Positions 51,997 to 59,597 of a stretch of 64,000 bases of DNA are shown here, piece by piece (the first letter of the stretch is position 1; each line of letters starts with the position of its first letter). The position numbers and the translations under genes are program-made. Source of the stretch: CAVZBW01 sp963778465 (GTDB taxonomy: Bacteria > Actinomycetota > Acidimicrobiia > Acidimicrobiales > RAAP-2). The notes below the pieces were generated by a model, which saw nothing but the letters and a program-made list of their open reading frames with translations, did no database searches and was not told where the DNA came from. The stretch covers positions 930,001-994,000 of the forward strand of contig CAVZUK010000002.1 of the NCBI GenBank assembly GCA_963778465.1, given 5' to 3'.

Positions 51997-52566
51997 GTGA
52001 GCAAGATCATCCTGATGATGTCGGTGTCCCTCGACGGCTACTTCGAAGGGCCGGACGCGGACCTCGAGTGGCAGATGGTCGACGAAGCGCTCCATCGCCA
52101 CTTCAACCAAGAGCTCCAGGCGATGAGCGCCTTCCTGGACGGGCGGGTGACCTACGAGCTGATGGCCGGTTTCTGGCCGACGGCCGACCGGGACCCCTCG
52201 AGCACCCCGGCGATGGTCGAGTTCGCGGGCATCTGGCGCGAGATGCCCAAGGTCGTGTACTCCCGGACCCTCGAGCGAGCGGACTGGAACGCGGTGGTGG
52301 TGCGCGACGTCGACGTGCAGGAGGTCCGGGAGCTCAAGAGGGCCTCTGGAGGTGATCTCGTGGTGGGTGGGGCAATCCTGGCCCGTTCCTTCATGCGCCA
52401 CGATCTCATCGACGAGTACCGGGTCTACGTCCACCCGATCGTGCTCGGTCGAGGCCGGCGTCTCTTCGATCCGATGGAGGAGGCGACGAGGCTGCGCCTG
52501 GACGAGACCCGTACCTTCGCCAACGGGGTGGTGCTGCTGCGCTACGGCAGGTCGGACGAGCGGTGA
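51997..52566 (+). CDS. Dihydrofolate-reductase-like / RibD C-terminal-type protein
   Basis: A 189-residue protein from GTG 51997 with GAGGAAGG upstream. MMSVSLDGYFEGPDADLEW, FLDGRVTYELMAGFWP, VVGGAILARSFMRHDLIDEYRVY and HPIVLGRGRRLFD place it in the widespread YwjB/YyaP-like family related to RibD and DHFR. True DHFR activity is not established for this branch. It is the last gene before the DAHP synthase and convergent with it. Confidence 0.83.
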   Translation: MSKIILMMSVSLDGYFEGPDADLEWQMVDEALHRHFNQELQAMSAFLDGRVTYELMAGFWPTADRDPSSTPAMVEFAGIWREMPKVVYSRTLERADWNAVVVRDVDVQEVRELKRASGGDLVVGGAILARSFMRHDLIDEYRVYVHPIVLGRGRRLFDPMEEATRLRLDETRTFANGVVLLRYGRSDER

Positions 52567-52671
52567 AATCGCAGGGGACCAGACACCATCGCCCCCGCGC
52601 AGGCTCGAGGAGCAATCTCAGAGGGGTCCCGTGCCAGCGCGAAGGCGATGGGTCTCTCGGCCGAACCTAGG

Positions 52672-53802
52672 TCACACGCGCTCGCCTCGTCCAGAGGTGC
52701 AGGTCAGAGGGCTGACACGTCTCCGCTTTCGCACTCCGCCGGCGAGCTCGTGGAGCACGTGCTCGGTCGTCGGCCAGTCCATGCACGCGTCGGTGATGCT
52801 CTGCCCGTAGGTGAGCGCGCCGGCCCGCCCGAGCTGGAGATCCTGACGACCCTCCACCAGAAAGCTCTCGAGCAGCACGCCCACGACCCCGACATCCCCG
52901 GCCGCAAGGCGGAGCGCGATCTCGCGGGCGATGGCCGACTGGCGGCGGTGGTCCTTGCCGCTGTTGCCGTGGCTGGTGTCGATCACCACCCGCCGGGGAA
53001 GGCCGGCGGTCCCCAGGCGCTCGAGCAGGTCGCACACCGAGGCCTCGTCGTAGTTCGGCCCTCCGCTGCCTCCTCGCAGGACGACATGGGCGTCGGGGTT
53101 GCCGGTCGTGGCGAAGATCGCGGCGATCCCGTCGTCGGTGACGCCCGTGAAGACGTGCCGGGCTCCCGCGGCATGCACGGCGTCGACCGCGACCTGGACG
53201 TTGCCGTCGGTCGAGTTCTTGACGCCGACCGGCATGGACAGCCCGCTCACGAGCTGGCGATGGACCTGGCTCTCGGTGGTCCGCGCGCCGATGGCTCCCC
53301 AACTCACGGCGTCCGCCAGGTACTGGGGGATGATCGGGTCGAGGAACTCGCAGCCGACGGGCAAACCGAGATCCGCCAGGTCGACGAGGAGTCGCCTCGC
53401 CGTCCGCAGGCCCTCGTTGACCTCGAAGCTGCCGTCGAGGCGCGGATCGTTGATCAGCCCCTTCCAGCCGATGGTGGTACGGGGCTTCTCGAAGTACACC
53501 CGCATGACGACGCACAGCGAGTCCCCCACCTCCCCGGCCGTCCGGCGGAGGTTCGCCGCGTACTCCATGGCCGCCGACGGGTCGTGCACCGAGCAAGGTC
53601 CCACCACGACGAGCAGCCGATCGTCGCGGTGATCCAGGATGTCCGCCACCTCGGCCCGGCTGTGCGTCACCACACGGGCGGCGCCCTCGCGTAGCGGCAC
53701 CTCCTGGCGCAGGAGGGCGGGGGAGATCACGGGCCGCACCCAGTCGATCCGGCGATCGCGGAGCGCGTCTTGTGGTGGTTCGAGTCGGGGTGCCAATGCC
53801 AT
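52672..53802 (-). CDS. aroG: DAHP synthase (class I, AroF/G/H type)
   Basis: A 376-residue enzyme from the ATG at 53802. VVGPCSVHDP, VYFEKPRTTIGWKGLINDP, GCEFLDPIIPQY, GARTTESQVHRQLVSG and DTSHGNSGKDH are the substrate and metal motifs of 3-deoxy-7-phosphoheptulonate synthase. It commits PEP and erythrose-4-phosphate to aromatic amino acids. The N-terminal 25 or so residues plus the region around ILDHRDDRLL are of the kind that allows aromatic feedback. The leader peptide and terminator at 53864-53983 control its transcription. The symbol follows the general family; paralogy with aroF/H is not resolved. Confidence 0.94.
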   Translation of the reverse strand: MALAPRLEPPQDALRDRRIDWVRPVISPALLRQEVPLREGAARVVTHSRAEVADILDHRDDRLLVVVGPCSVHDPSAAMEYAANLRRTAGEVGDSLCVVMRVYFEKPRTTIGWKGLINDPRLDGSFEVNEGLRTARRLLVDLADLGLPVGCEFLDPIIPQYLADAVSWGAIGARTTESQVHRQLVSGLSMPVGVKNSTDGNVQVAVDAVHAAGARHVFTGVTDDGIAAIFATTGNPDAHVVLRGGSGGPNYDEASVCDLLERLGTAGLPRRVVIDTSHGNSGKDHRRQSAIAREIALRLAAGDVGVVGVLLESFLVEGRQDLQLGRAGALTYGQSITDACMDWPTTEHVLHELAGGVRKRRRVSPLTCTSGRGERV

Positions 53803-53863
53803 CGGAGTTCCTTTCGGCAAGCCCACCCACCCGATGCCGAGCCGGCTTGCCCTTGTCGGGCGA

Positions 53864-53892
53864 CAAAAAAAGCAGAGGCGGTCGCCTCTGCT
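53864..53892 (-). terminator. Intrinsic terminator in the aroG leader (attenuator)
   Basis: On the coding strand AGCAGAGGC-GACC-GCCTCTGCT forms a perfect 9-bp stem with a four-base loop, followed by seven T. It lies between the leader peptide stop and the aroG start codon (62 bases downstream), a complete intrinsic terminator rarely this clear in high-GC DNA. CCTCCGC directly after the leader stop (53911-53917 on the plus strand) can pair with GCAGAGG of the stem with one mismatch, giving a candidate antiterminator. CCGAGCCGGC/GCCGGCTCGG (53837-53846, 53897-53906) frame the hairpin. Confidence 0.88.
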
Positions 53893-53917
53893 TCTTGCCG
53901 GCTCGGAGCTGCGGAGG

Positions 53918-53983
53918 TCAGCGCAACGTGACGCTGCCGTGCCCAGCCCGGGCCGGCATCACAAACCACGTATAGCGCTGCAT
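53918..53983 (-). CDS. Aromatic leader peptide of the aroG attenuator
   Basis: An ATG at 53983 opens 21 codons: MQRYTWFVMPARAGHGSVTL then Arg and TGA at 53918. Codons 4 to 7 are Tyr, Thr, Trp, Phe, the three end products of the pathway, in a row near the start. The ATG follows TAACCT (53990-53995 on the plus strand as AGGTTA), a TANNNT hexamer, by six bases, so the message is probably leaderless. Stalling at scarce Tyr, Trp or Phe would leave the antiterminator free and let aroG be read. This is the ribosome-mediated attenuation known for trp operons and for aroF of Corynebacterium. Confidence 0.85.
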   Translation of the reverse strand: MQRYTWFVMPARAGHGSVTLR

Positions 53984-53995
53984 CTCGTCAGGTTA
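53983..53995 (-). promoter_or_regulatory. -10 element and leaderless start of the aroG leader
   Basis: On the minus strand TAACCT-GACGAG-ATG gives a TANNNT -10 six bases before the leader ATG. No -35 hexamer stands out, as usual in actinobacteria. Confidence 0.45.
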
Positions 53996-54035
53996 TCAGG
54001 TCGCGGTCATCGGCCGCCCGAGAGGTCGTGGACAG

Positions 54036-54494
54036 TCAGTTTGACCGCCCGCCGATCGGCGGCCAATCGGCCGGCCACCAGTCTCCTTGCGGGTCGGTGG
54101 TCTGCCCGACCTCGATGATGTAGCCATCGGGATCTCGGATGTAGCAACGGATCTCATACGCGTGCTGCTTCGGCGGTGTCAGGAACTCAGCCCCGCGGGC
54201 GCTCCATTCGGCGTACGCGGCCTGAATGTCCTCGACCCGGATATTGAGGAAGCTGCTGACCCGGTCGGGGTCGCTTGGCGTCTCGAGGGTGACCGTGGGC
54301 TTGTCGTCGGTGGGGCCACCGCCGGTGTTGATGATGATCCAGGTGTTCGCGAGTGCGATATTGGTGGGCACTGGGCCGAAGACCACCGTGCCGCCGAGTA
54401 CCTCGGTGTAGAACCGTGCGGAGCGCTCCACGTCATCGGAGACGATGAAGTGGGTGACGACCATGCGCTGCGCGAGCTGCCTGGGTTCGGCCAT
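54036..54494 (-). CDS. VOC-family (glyoxalase-like) protein
   Basis: A 152-residue VOC protein: MVVTHFIVSDDVERSARFYTEVLGG, NIRVEDIQAAYAEWSARGAEF and CYIRDPDGYIIEVGQ with the metal-site residues of the family. It ends WWPADWPPIGGRS. Upstream gene (SDR) is on the same strand 136 bases away. Function not assigned. Confidence 0.82.
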   Translation of the reverse strand: MAEPRQLAQRMVVTHFIVSDDVERSARFYTEVLGGTVVFGPVPTNIALANTWIIINTGGGPTDDKPTVTLETPSDPDRVSSFLNIRVEDIQAAYAEWSARGAEFLTPPKQHAYEIRCYIRDPDGYIIEVGQTTDPQGDWWPADWPPIGGRSN

Positions 54495-54630
54495 TGGGCG
54501 CCTCCACTCATCACGACGGGTTCAGAGCCCCAGTCAACCAGCGTGGGGGTTGCCAATCCAGCAGCCAAGCGATCTCCCAGACCGACCAGAGACAGAGCGT
54601 CCCACAACCGCCCGAGACCGGCGACGCGGG

Positions 54631-55434
54631 CTAGGTCCTCGGGTCCGAGAGCCCGATGCGCTCGGTCACCCCGTGGTCCCTCCCGGCGGTGTACCCGCCG
54701 TCCACGGCGAGGGCGTGGCCGGTCACGAAGGAGGCGTCGTCGGACAGCAGGAACGCGGCCGTGGCGGCGATCTCCTCGGGCCTGCCCCGGCGGCGCAGCT
54801 TGTGCTCGTGCTCGATCTCTGCAAGCACCTCCTCCATCCCCGGCATGCCGAACACCGACTCGAGCATGGGCGTCGTGATGAATCCGGGACAGATCGCGTT
54901 GACGCGGATGCCCCGCGGCCCGTAGTCGATGGCCATGCTCTTGGTGAGGATGACCACCCCTCCCTTGGAGGCGCAGTACACGCTGCCCCCGGCGGTGCCC
55001 TCGAGGCCCTCCACGCTCGCGATGGTCACCACCGAGCCGCGACGCCCGTTCTCGGCGGGTTGGTCCAGCATCCGCCCGATCACGTGCTTGGCCACGAGGA
55101 AGGTGCCGGTCAGGTTCACCGAGAGCACCCGGTGCCACTCCGCGGCGTCCAGCATGTGCACGGGGCCCGCGCCGGCCACCCCGGCGGCCGTCACCACGCC
55201 GTCGACCCGCCCGAACCGCTCGACGGTCGCCTCCACGAGCCGCTCGACCGCGGCCTCGTCGGTGACATCGGTCTCGAGGAACTCCCACCGGGCGCCCGCC
55301 GTGGTCCCGTCTGGCCCCGCCACGTCCGCACCCATGACCTGGGCGCCCTCCTCGAGCAACCTCTCGGCCGTCGCCCGCCCGATTCCCGATGCCGCACCCG
55401 TGATGATGACGGTCCTGTCCCGGAGTCCCCGCAC
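54631..55434 (-). CDS. SDR-family oxidoreductase, TetR-controlled
   Basis: A 267-residue SDR from GTG 55434: VIITGAASGIGRATAE, VTAAGVAGAGP, VVTIASVEG with catalytic YCASK, PRGIRVNAICPGFITTPML and TGHALAVDGGYTAGRDH. All catalytic residues are present. It is divergent from the TetR gene; the inverted repeat at 55462-55486 overlaps the likely -10 (TATCAT on the minus strand), so TetR probably represses it. Confidence 0.9.
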   Translation of the reverse strand: MRGLRDRTVIITGAASGIGRATAERLLEEGAQVMGADVAGPDGTTAGARWEFLETDVTDEAAVERLVEATVERFGRVDGVVTAAGVAGAGPVHMLDAAEWHRVLSVNLTGTFLVAKHVIGRMLDQPAENGRRGSVVTIASVEGLEGTAGGSVYCASKGGVVILTKSMAIDYGPRGIRVNAICPGFITTPMLESVFGMPGMEEVLAEIEHEHKLRRRGRPEEIAATAAFLLSDDASFVTGHALAVDGGYTAGRDHGVTERIGLSDPRT

Positions 55435-55461
55435 GTCTGCCCCCGTCCTGTTGTCAAGAAT

Positions 55462-55486
55462 TGAACACGATGATAGAAGTTGTTCA
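55462..55486. promoter_or_regulatory. Inverted-repeat operator between SDR and TetR genes
   Basis: TGAACA (55462-55467) and TGTTCA (55481-55486) are complementary across 13 bases. The repeat lies between the divergent starts and covers the minus-strand TATCAT, which fits a -10. If it is the operator, the TetR start at 55488 (just after it) is more likely than the ATG at 55470. Confidence 0.6.
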
Positions 55487-55487
55487 G

Positions 55488-56177
55488 ATGTCCAGCCAGA
55501 CCCTCGCAGAGGCGAATGGCCGGGTGACCGCCCGGCGGGCCAACGAGGAGCGGATCCTCGACGCCGCCGAGCGCTGCATGTCCCGCTTCGGTCTGCACCG
55601 GTTCTCGATGGCCGACGTGGCCGCTCATTCGGGCCTGTCGCGGGGCTCGATCTACCTGTACTTCAAGGACCGGCCCTCCCTCGTCGACGCCGCCTTGGCA
55701 CGGATGGCCACGCGGTTCGTGTCCAGCAGCGAGCCCGCCGTGCGCCGCCGTCGCAACCTGGCGGACCAGGTGGCGGAGGCGGCCGTGTTCATCCGGGAGC
55801 ACCTCGGCGACCGGCCTCTCGCGCTGCGCCCCCCCGGCGACCAGGAGAACCTGACCGCCACCCTGATCACGGCCCAGACCGGGCGCCTGGTGGAGGAGTG
55901 GGTCGACTTCTGGTCACCCTTCCTCGAGGCCGCCCAGCGGCGCGGCGAGATCCGGGCGGTGGATCGCCGGCAGGCTGGCGAGTGGATCGTGCGGCTCATG
56001 CTCTCCTTCGCGGTGATGCCCTCGGTGAGCTTCGACACGGACGACCCCACGGCGGTGCGCCGGTTCGTCCGGGACTACGTGGTTCGAGGCCTTGCGCCGA
56101 CACCGGTGCGACCCGACCAAGGGAAAGAGCGGGAGACCGGCCGGCAGGCGGTCCAGGAGAAAGGTACCGACAAATGA
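55488..56177 (+). CDS. TetR-family regulator
   Basis: A 229-residue TetR protein. The helix-turn-helix is RILDAAERCMSRFGLHRFSM and VAAHSGLSRGSIYLYFKDRPSLVDAAL (in two parts). The C-terminal domain is of a size that binds medium to large ligands. Three in-frame starts exist (TTG 55461, ATG 55470, ATG 55488); the last is chosen because the palindrome lies just before it. Its stop overlaps the start of the flavin-dependent oxidoreductase (ATGA). It likely controls the SDR and its own operon. Confidence 0.87.
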   Translation: MSSQTLAEANGRVTARRANEERILDAAERCMSRFGLHRFSMADVAAHSGLSRGSIYLYFKDRPSLVDAALARMATRFVSSSEPAVRRRRNLADQVAEAAVFIREHLGDRPLALRPPGDQENLTATLITAQTGRLVEEWVDFWSPFLEAAQRRGEIRAVDRRQAGEWIVRLMLSFAVMPSVSFDTDDPTAVRRFVRDYVVRGLAPTPVRPDQGKERETGRQAVQEKGTDK

Positions 56178-57286
56178 AATTCGCACTGTTCTACGAGATC
56201 CCCGTGGCCAAGCCGTGGGGGCCCGACAGCGAGCTGCGCGCCTACCAGGACACCCTCGAACAGGCGATCGCCGGCGACCGCCTCGGGTGGGACGCCTTCT
56301 GGACCGTCGAGCACCACTTCTTGCAGGAGTACTCACATTGCTCGAACCCCGAGGTCCTCTACGGTGCCATCGCCTCCCGGACCGAGCGGATCCGGCTCGG
56401 GTACGGGGTGCGGCTCATGCCCAAGCCGTACAACCACCCGGTGCGCACCGCCGAGTCGGTGGCCGTGCTCGACCTCTTGTCCAACGGCCGCGTCGACATG
56501 GGTAGCGGGCGTTCGGCGACCCGGATCGAGCTCGAGGGATTCGGCATCGATCCTGCGGATTCTCGTCCCATGTGGCAGGAGGCGCTGGGGCACGTCATCG
56601 GTTGTTGGACCAACGAGGAATACGAATTCGAGGGCCGGTACTGGCAGATGCCCCGACGGCGGGTGCAGCCCAAGCCCCTGCAGAAGCCCCACCCGCCGGT
56701 GTGGGGGGCCACGACCAGCGACGACGGGCACCGCCAGATGGGCGAGCTCGGCATCGGGCTCTGCTCCTTCGCCGTCGGGCTGCCGCCCGACGAGGTCCGG
56801 CGCAAGATCGACATCTACCGGGAGGGCATCAAGGCCTGCTCGAAGCCCATCGGCGCCTTCCTCAACAACCAGGCCGCCACGTTCACGATGGCCCTGTGCA
56901 CCAACGGCGGCCGGGACCGGGCCATGGAGCTCGCCCGGGAGTCGTTCGAGTGGTACCCCAAGGTGGGGGCGCGCCAGATCGCCGCGCTGAGCGACTGGAT
57001 GGCCGAGCGCAAGGAGGGCCTCGGCACCTACGCGTACGCGGCCGACATGAAGAAGAGCGACTCGGAGGGCACGCTCGACCTCCTCAGCCTCGAGTACCTG
57101 ATGGAGGCCAACGCCTGCGTGCTCGGCTCGCCGGAGGAGTGCCTCGAGATGTGCCGGGCGTACGAAGCCGCCGGCGTCGACCTGCTCCTGTGCCTCGTGA
57201 ACCCGTACCGCATCCCGCACGAGGCGGTCATGGAGACGATCGAGCTGATCGGCACCCACGTCATCCCGCACTTCCGGGAGGGCTGA
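56174..57286 (+). CDS. Luciferase-like (LLM) flavin/F420-dependent oxidoreductase
   Basis: A 370-residue protein: KFALFYEIPVAKPW, WDAFWTVEHHFLQEYSHCSN, GYGVRLMPKPYNHPVRTAE, LDLLSNGRVDMGSGRSAT and VWGATTSDDGHRQMGELG fit the class of bacterial-luciferase-like monooxygenases that use FMN or F420. It is translationally coupled to the TetR gene by ATGA. The partner reductase for FMN may be the 23744 gene, but that is speculation. Substrate unknown; the coupled TetR suggests an inducible catabolic step. Confidence 0.9.
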   Translation: MKFALFYEIPVAKPWGPDSELRAYQDTLEQAIAGDRLGWDAFWTVEHHFLQEYSHCSNPEVLYGAIASRTERIRLGYGVRLMPKPYNHPVRTAESVAVLDLLSNGRVDMGSGRSATRIELEGFGIDPADSRPMWQEALGHVIGCWTNEEYEFEGRYWQMPRRRVQPKPLQKPHPPVWGATTSDDGHRQMGELGIGLCSFAVGLPPDEVRRKIDIYREGIKACSKPIGAFLNNQAATFTMALCTNGGRDRAMELARESFEWYPKVGARQIAALSDWMAERKEGLGTYAYAADMKKSDSEGTLDLLSLEYLMEANACVLGSPEECLEMCRAYEAAGVDLLLCLVNPYRIPHEAVMETIELIGTHVIPHFREG

Positions 57287-57314
57287 ACCACCCGCCCCGG
57301 GCGACCCGCCCCGG

Positions 57315-57354
57315 TCGCCCCGACCCCGAGGGGGCGACGAGCCCCACGCTCGTC
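57315..57354. terminator. Hairpins between convergent genes
   Basis: TCGCCCC/GGGGCGA (57315-57321, 57331-57337) and GACGAG/CTCGTC (57336-57341, 57349-57354) are consecutive inverted repeats between the converging flavin oxidoreductase and quinone reductase genes. Probably bidirectional terminators; no T run. Confidence 0.45.
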
Positions 57355-58327
57355 AGGGGACGAGCGCCACCCTGCCGACCATCTTGCGATCGAGGAACGC
57401 CCGGAGCACGGCGGGCGCCCGCTCGAGGGGTTGGCGCGCCGGTATCGGCGGGCGAAGGCTGCCTGCCGTCACCATCGCAACGAGCTCCTCGAGGAGCCGG
57501 CGCTGCTCCGCCGGATGCGTGAAGGCCCATGCGCCCCAGTCCACGCCGACGACGGAGCGGTTGCGGAGCAGGACCTGATTGAGGGGGAGTCGCGGGATGT
57601 GGCCCGAGGCGAACCCGATGACGAGATAGCGGCCACCCTCGCGCAGGGCACGCAGGGCCGGCTCGGCGAGGTCGCCGCCCACGGGATCGAAGACCACGTC
57701 GACGCCCTCGCCGCCCGCCAGCTCGCGCACCCGCTCCTTGAGCGGCTCCTCGCCCGGGTCGATCGTCGACTCCGCCCCGGCCAGCGCTGCCGCGGCCCGC
57801 TTCTCGGGCGTCGAACCGGTGGCCATGACGCCGGCGCCGAGGGCCGACGCGAGATTGATCGCCGCCATGCCGACGCCGCCACCGCCTCCGAGCACGAGCA
57901 CCCTCTCCCCGGGCTGCACGCCGGCGCGCTGGCCGAGCGCGAAGTGTGCCGTGCAGTAGGCCTGCGTCAGGGTGGCCGCCACGGCGATGTCCAGGTCTTC
58001 GGGCACGGCGACGGCCGACGACGCGGCGATCGCGACGTGCTCGGCCCAAGCCCCGAACCCACTCAGCGCGATCACCCGCCGCCCGGGGGTGGGCGCGTCC
58101 ACGCCCGGACCCAGCCGCTCGACGACGCCCACGAGCTCGCCGCCGGGCACGTACGGCACGTCGGGCCGGATCTGGTACCCGCCCTGCACCATGAGCCCGT
58201 CGACGTAATTCACTCCCGCGGCAAGGACCCGGACCAACACCTGTCCGGGGGCCGGCTCGGGATCGGACACGTCCTCGACCCCGAGGGCGTCGACGTCGCC
58301 CAAGGCATGACACACCACCGCACGCAC
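57353..58327 (-). CDS. NADPH:quinone reductase-like MDR protein
   Basis: A 324-residue zinc-free MDR enzyme from GTG 58327: GVEDVSDPEPAPGQVLVRV, AAGVNYVDGLMVQGGYQ, YVPGGELVGVVERLG, VLVLGGGGGVGMAAINLAS and GVDVVFDPVGGDLAEPALRAL. The pattern matches NADPH:quinone oxidoreductases (crotonyl-type reductases as alternative). Starts 41 bases from the divergent SDR. No zinc ligands seen. Confidence 0.87.
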   Translation of the reverse strand: MRAVVCHALGDVDALGVEDVSDPEPAPGQVLVRVLAAGVNYVDGLMVQGGYQIRPDVPYVPGGELVGVVERLGPGVDAPTPGRRVIALSGFGAWAEHVAIAASSAVAVPEDLDIAVAATLTQAYCTAHFALGQRAGVQPGERVLVLGGGGGVGMAAINLASALGAGVMATGSTPEKRAAAALAGAESTIDPGEEPLKERVRELAGGEGVDVVFDPVGGDLAEPALRALREGGRYLVIGFASGHIPRLPLNQVLLRNRSVVGVDWGAWAFTHPAEQRRLLEELVAMVTAGSLRPPIPARQPLERAPAVLRAFLDRKMVGRVALVP

Positions 58328-58367
58328 GGCAGGGGACTCTAACGGGAGGCCGTGCCACACTCTTGCG

Positions 58368-59132
58368 ATGGGACGACTCCAGGGAAAAGTTGCCGTCATC
58401 ACGGGCGCGGCGGGCGGGATCGGCCGAGCCATGGCGGTGCGGTTCTCGGACGAGGGAGCGACCGTGGTGGTGGCCGACATCGACGAGTCGGCCGGCGGCG
58501 ACGTGGCTCGAGCGGTCGGCGGGCTCTCCTTCGGGTGCGACGTGACCGACGAGGGACAGGTCGAGTCCCTGTACGAGAAAGTCGCAGCGGCCGTGGGAGG
58601 AGTCGACGTCTGCTGCCACAACGCCGGGATCTCCCCGCCGGAGGACGGGTCGATCCTGGAGACCGAACCGATCGCCTGGGAGCGCGTGCAGCGCGCCAAT
58701 CTCACGTCCGTCTACCTCTGCTGCCGCGCCGCCATCCCTCACCTCTTGCGACGGGGGGGAGGTTCGATCGTCAACACCGCCTCCTTCGTGGCCGAGATGG
58801 GGTCGGCCACCAGCCAGATCTCGTACACCGCATCCAAGGGAGGGGTCCTCGCCCTGTCGAGGGAGCTCGGCGTGCAGTTCGCCCGCCAGGGGATCAGAGT
58901 CAACGCCCTGTGCCCGGGCCCGGTGAACACCCCCCTGTTGCGCGAGCTCTTCGCGGAGGACCCGGAGAGGGCCGCCCGGAGGCTGGTGCACGTGCCGATG
59001 GGCAGGTTCGCCGAGCCCGAGGAGATCGCGGCAGCCGCGACGTTCCTCGCCTCGGACGATGCATCCTTCGTGACGGCCAGCGCCTTCCTCGTCGACGGCG
59101 GGATCCACGCCGCCTACGTGACCCCGGAGTAG
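58368..59132 (+). CDS. SDR-family oxidoreductase
   Basis: A 254-residue SDR: VAVITGAAGGIGRAMAVRF, VCCHNAGISPPED, SIVNTASFVAEMG with catalytic YTASK, RQGIRVNALCPGPVNTPLL and VTASAFLVDGGIHAAYVTPE. All residues of the catalytic tetrad are present. It is divergent from the quinone reductase gene; the two may share a promoter region. Downstream is the repeat- and hairpin-rich region. Confidence 0.9.
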   Translation: MGRLQGKVAVITGAAGGIGRAMAVRFSDEGATVVVADIDESAGGDVARAVGGLSFGCDVTDEGQVESLYEKVAAAVGGVDVCCHNAGISPPEDGSILETEPIAWERVQRANLTSVYLCCRAAIPHLLRRGGGSIVNTASFVAEMGSATSQISYTASKGGVLALSRELGVQFARQGIRVNALCPGPVNTPLLRELFAEDPERAARRLVHVPMGRFAEPEEIAAAATFLASDDASFVTASAFLVDGGIHAAYVTPE

Positions 59133-59137
59133 CCGGC

Positions 59138-59181
59138 CTGGGGATGAACTGGGGACGAACTACGGGTGAACTGGGGATGAC
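59138..59181 (+). repeat. Four 11-bp tandem repeats resembling degenerate DnaA boxes
   Basis: CTGGGGATGAA (59138-59148), CTGGGGACGAA (59149-59159), CTACGGGTGAA (59160-59170) and CTGGGGATGAC (59171-59181) are exact 11-base spaced units. Each resembles CTGTGGATAA, the reverse complement of a DnaA box, with changes. They begin five bases after the stop of the SDR gene. Confidence 0.85.
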
Positions 59182-59214
59182 GGGGCGGCGCGATGGGGAT
59201 CGTTGCACAACTCG

Positions 59215-59223
59215 TGTGGACAA
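59215..59223 (-). promoter_or_regulatory. Consensus actinobacterial DnaA box
   Basis: TGTGGACAA on the plus strand is TTGTCCACA on the minus strand, the DnaA box of mycobacteria and streptomycetes. One exact box by itself occurs by chance; the preceding repeats make it more interesting. Confidence 0.4.
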
Positions 59224-59317
59224 CGTCTGGATTTCCCGAACTCCTCTTGACCCGCCCGATGCCGAGGTTCAGGCTGCCGTGAACCGGTTTTCTCAACCCC
59301 GGGCGTGACTCCAAGGG

Positions 59318-59400
59318 CGGCCGAAAGGCCGGCCGAGGGGGCCTCGGCAGGGAGCCTCACGGCAGCCTGCCGGTCACGCCGGTAGGACCGAAAGGTCCTG
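59318..59400 (+). ncRNA. Candidate structured RNA with GNRA-type hairpins
   Basis: Four adjacent hairpins: CGGCC-GAAA-GGCCG (59318-59331), GCCGAG-GGGGC-CTCGGC (59332-59348), CCGG-TCACG-CCGG (59370-59382) and AGGACC-GAAA-GGTCCT (59384-59399). Two have GAAA tetraloops, a mark of selected RNA. GGCAGG/CCTGCC (59346-59351, 59366-59371) can also pair and competes with the second stem. No known riboswitch, tmRNA, SRP or RNase P core was recognised. Strand is assumed plus from the GAAA loops. Confidence 0.5.
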
Positions 59401-59597
59401 CGGTGGGCGGCGCTTCGGTGCCGGGCCGTGTCCCGGGGTGAGGACGACCGGAGGAGATGGCGGGTGTGACGGGCGGGTCCCTTCCCTGGAGGGCCGGCGC
59501 GTCAACTAGGCGGAGGCTGTCCGACACGGTCTCCGGCCTGGAGCATCGGTCGTCTCCTGGCGTGGTCCCGAGGAGCGCGGCGGCTTCGGCCGGTCGG

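Larger units (their letters stand above)
59133..59597. other. 465-base intergenic region with repeats, DnaA box and hairpins
   Basis: The gap between the SDR (plus) and the CDF transporter (minus) contains no gene I can support. It holds four 11-bp repeats (59138-59181), an exact TTGTCCACA box (59215-59223) and a hairpin series (59318-59400), each listed separately. The last 140 bases before the CDF stop show nothing clear. Confidence 0.8.

Noticed and set aside
55462..55470. TetR start at TTG 55461 or ATG 55470
   Set aside because: They would place the palindromic operator inside the coding region; ATG 55488 is preferred, though not proven.
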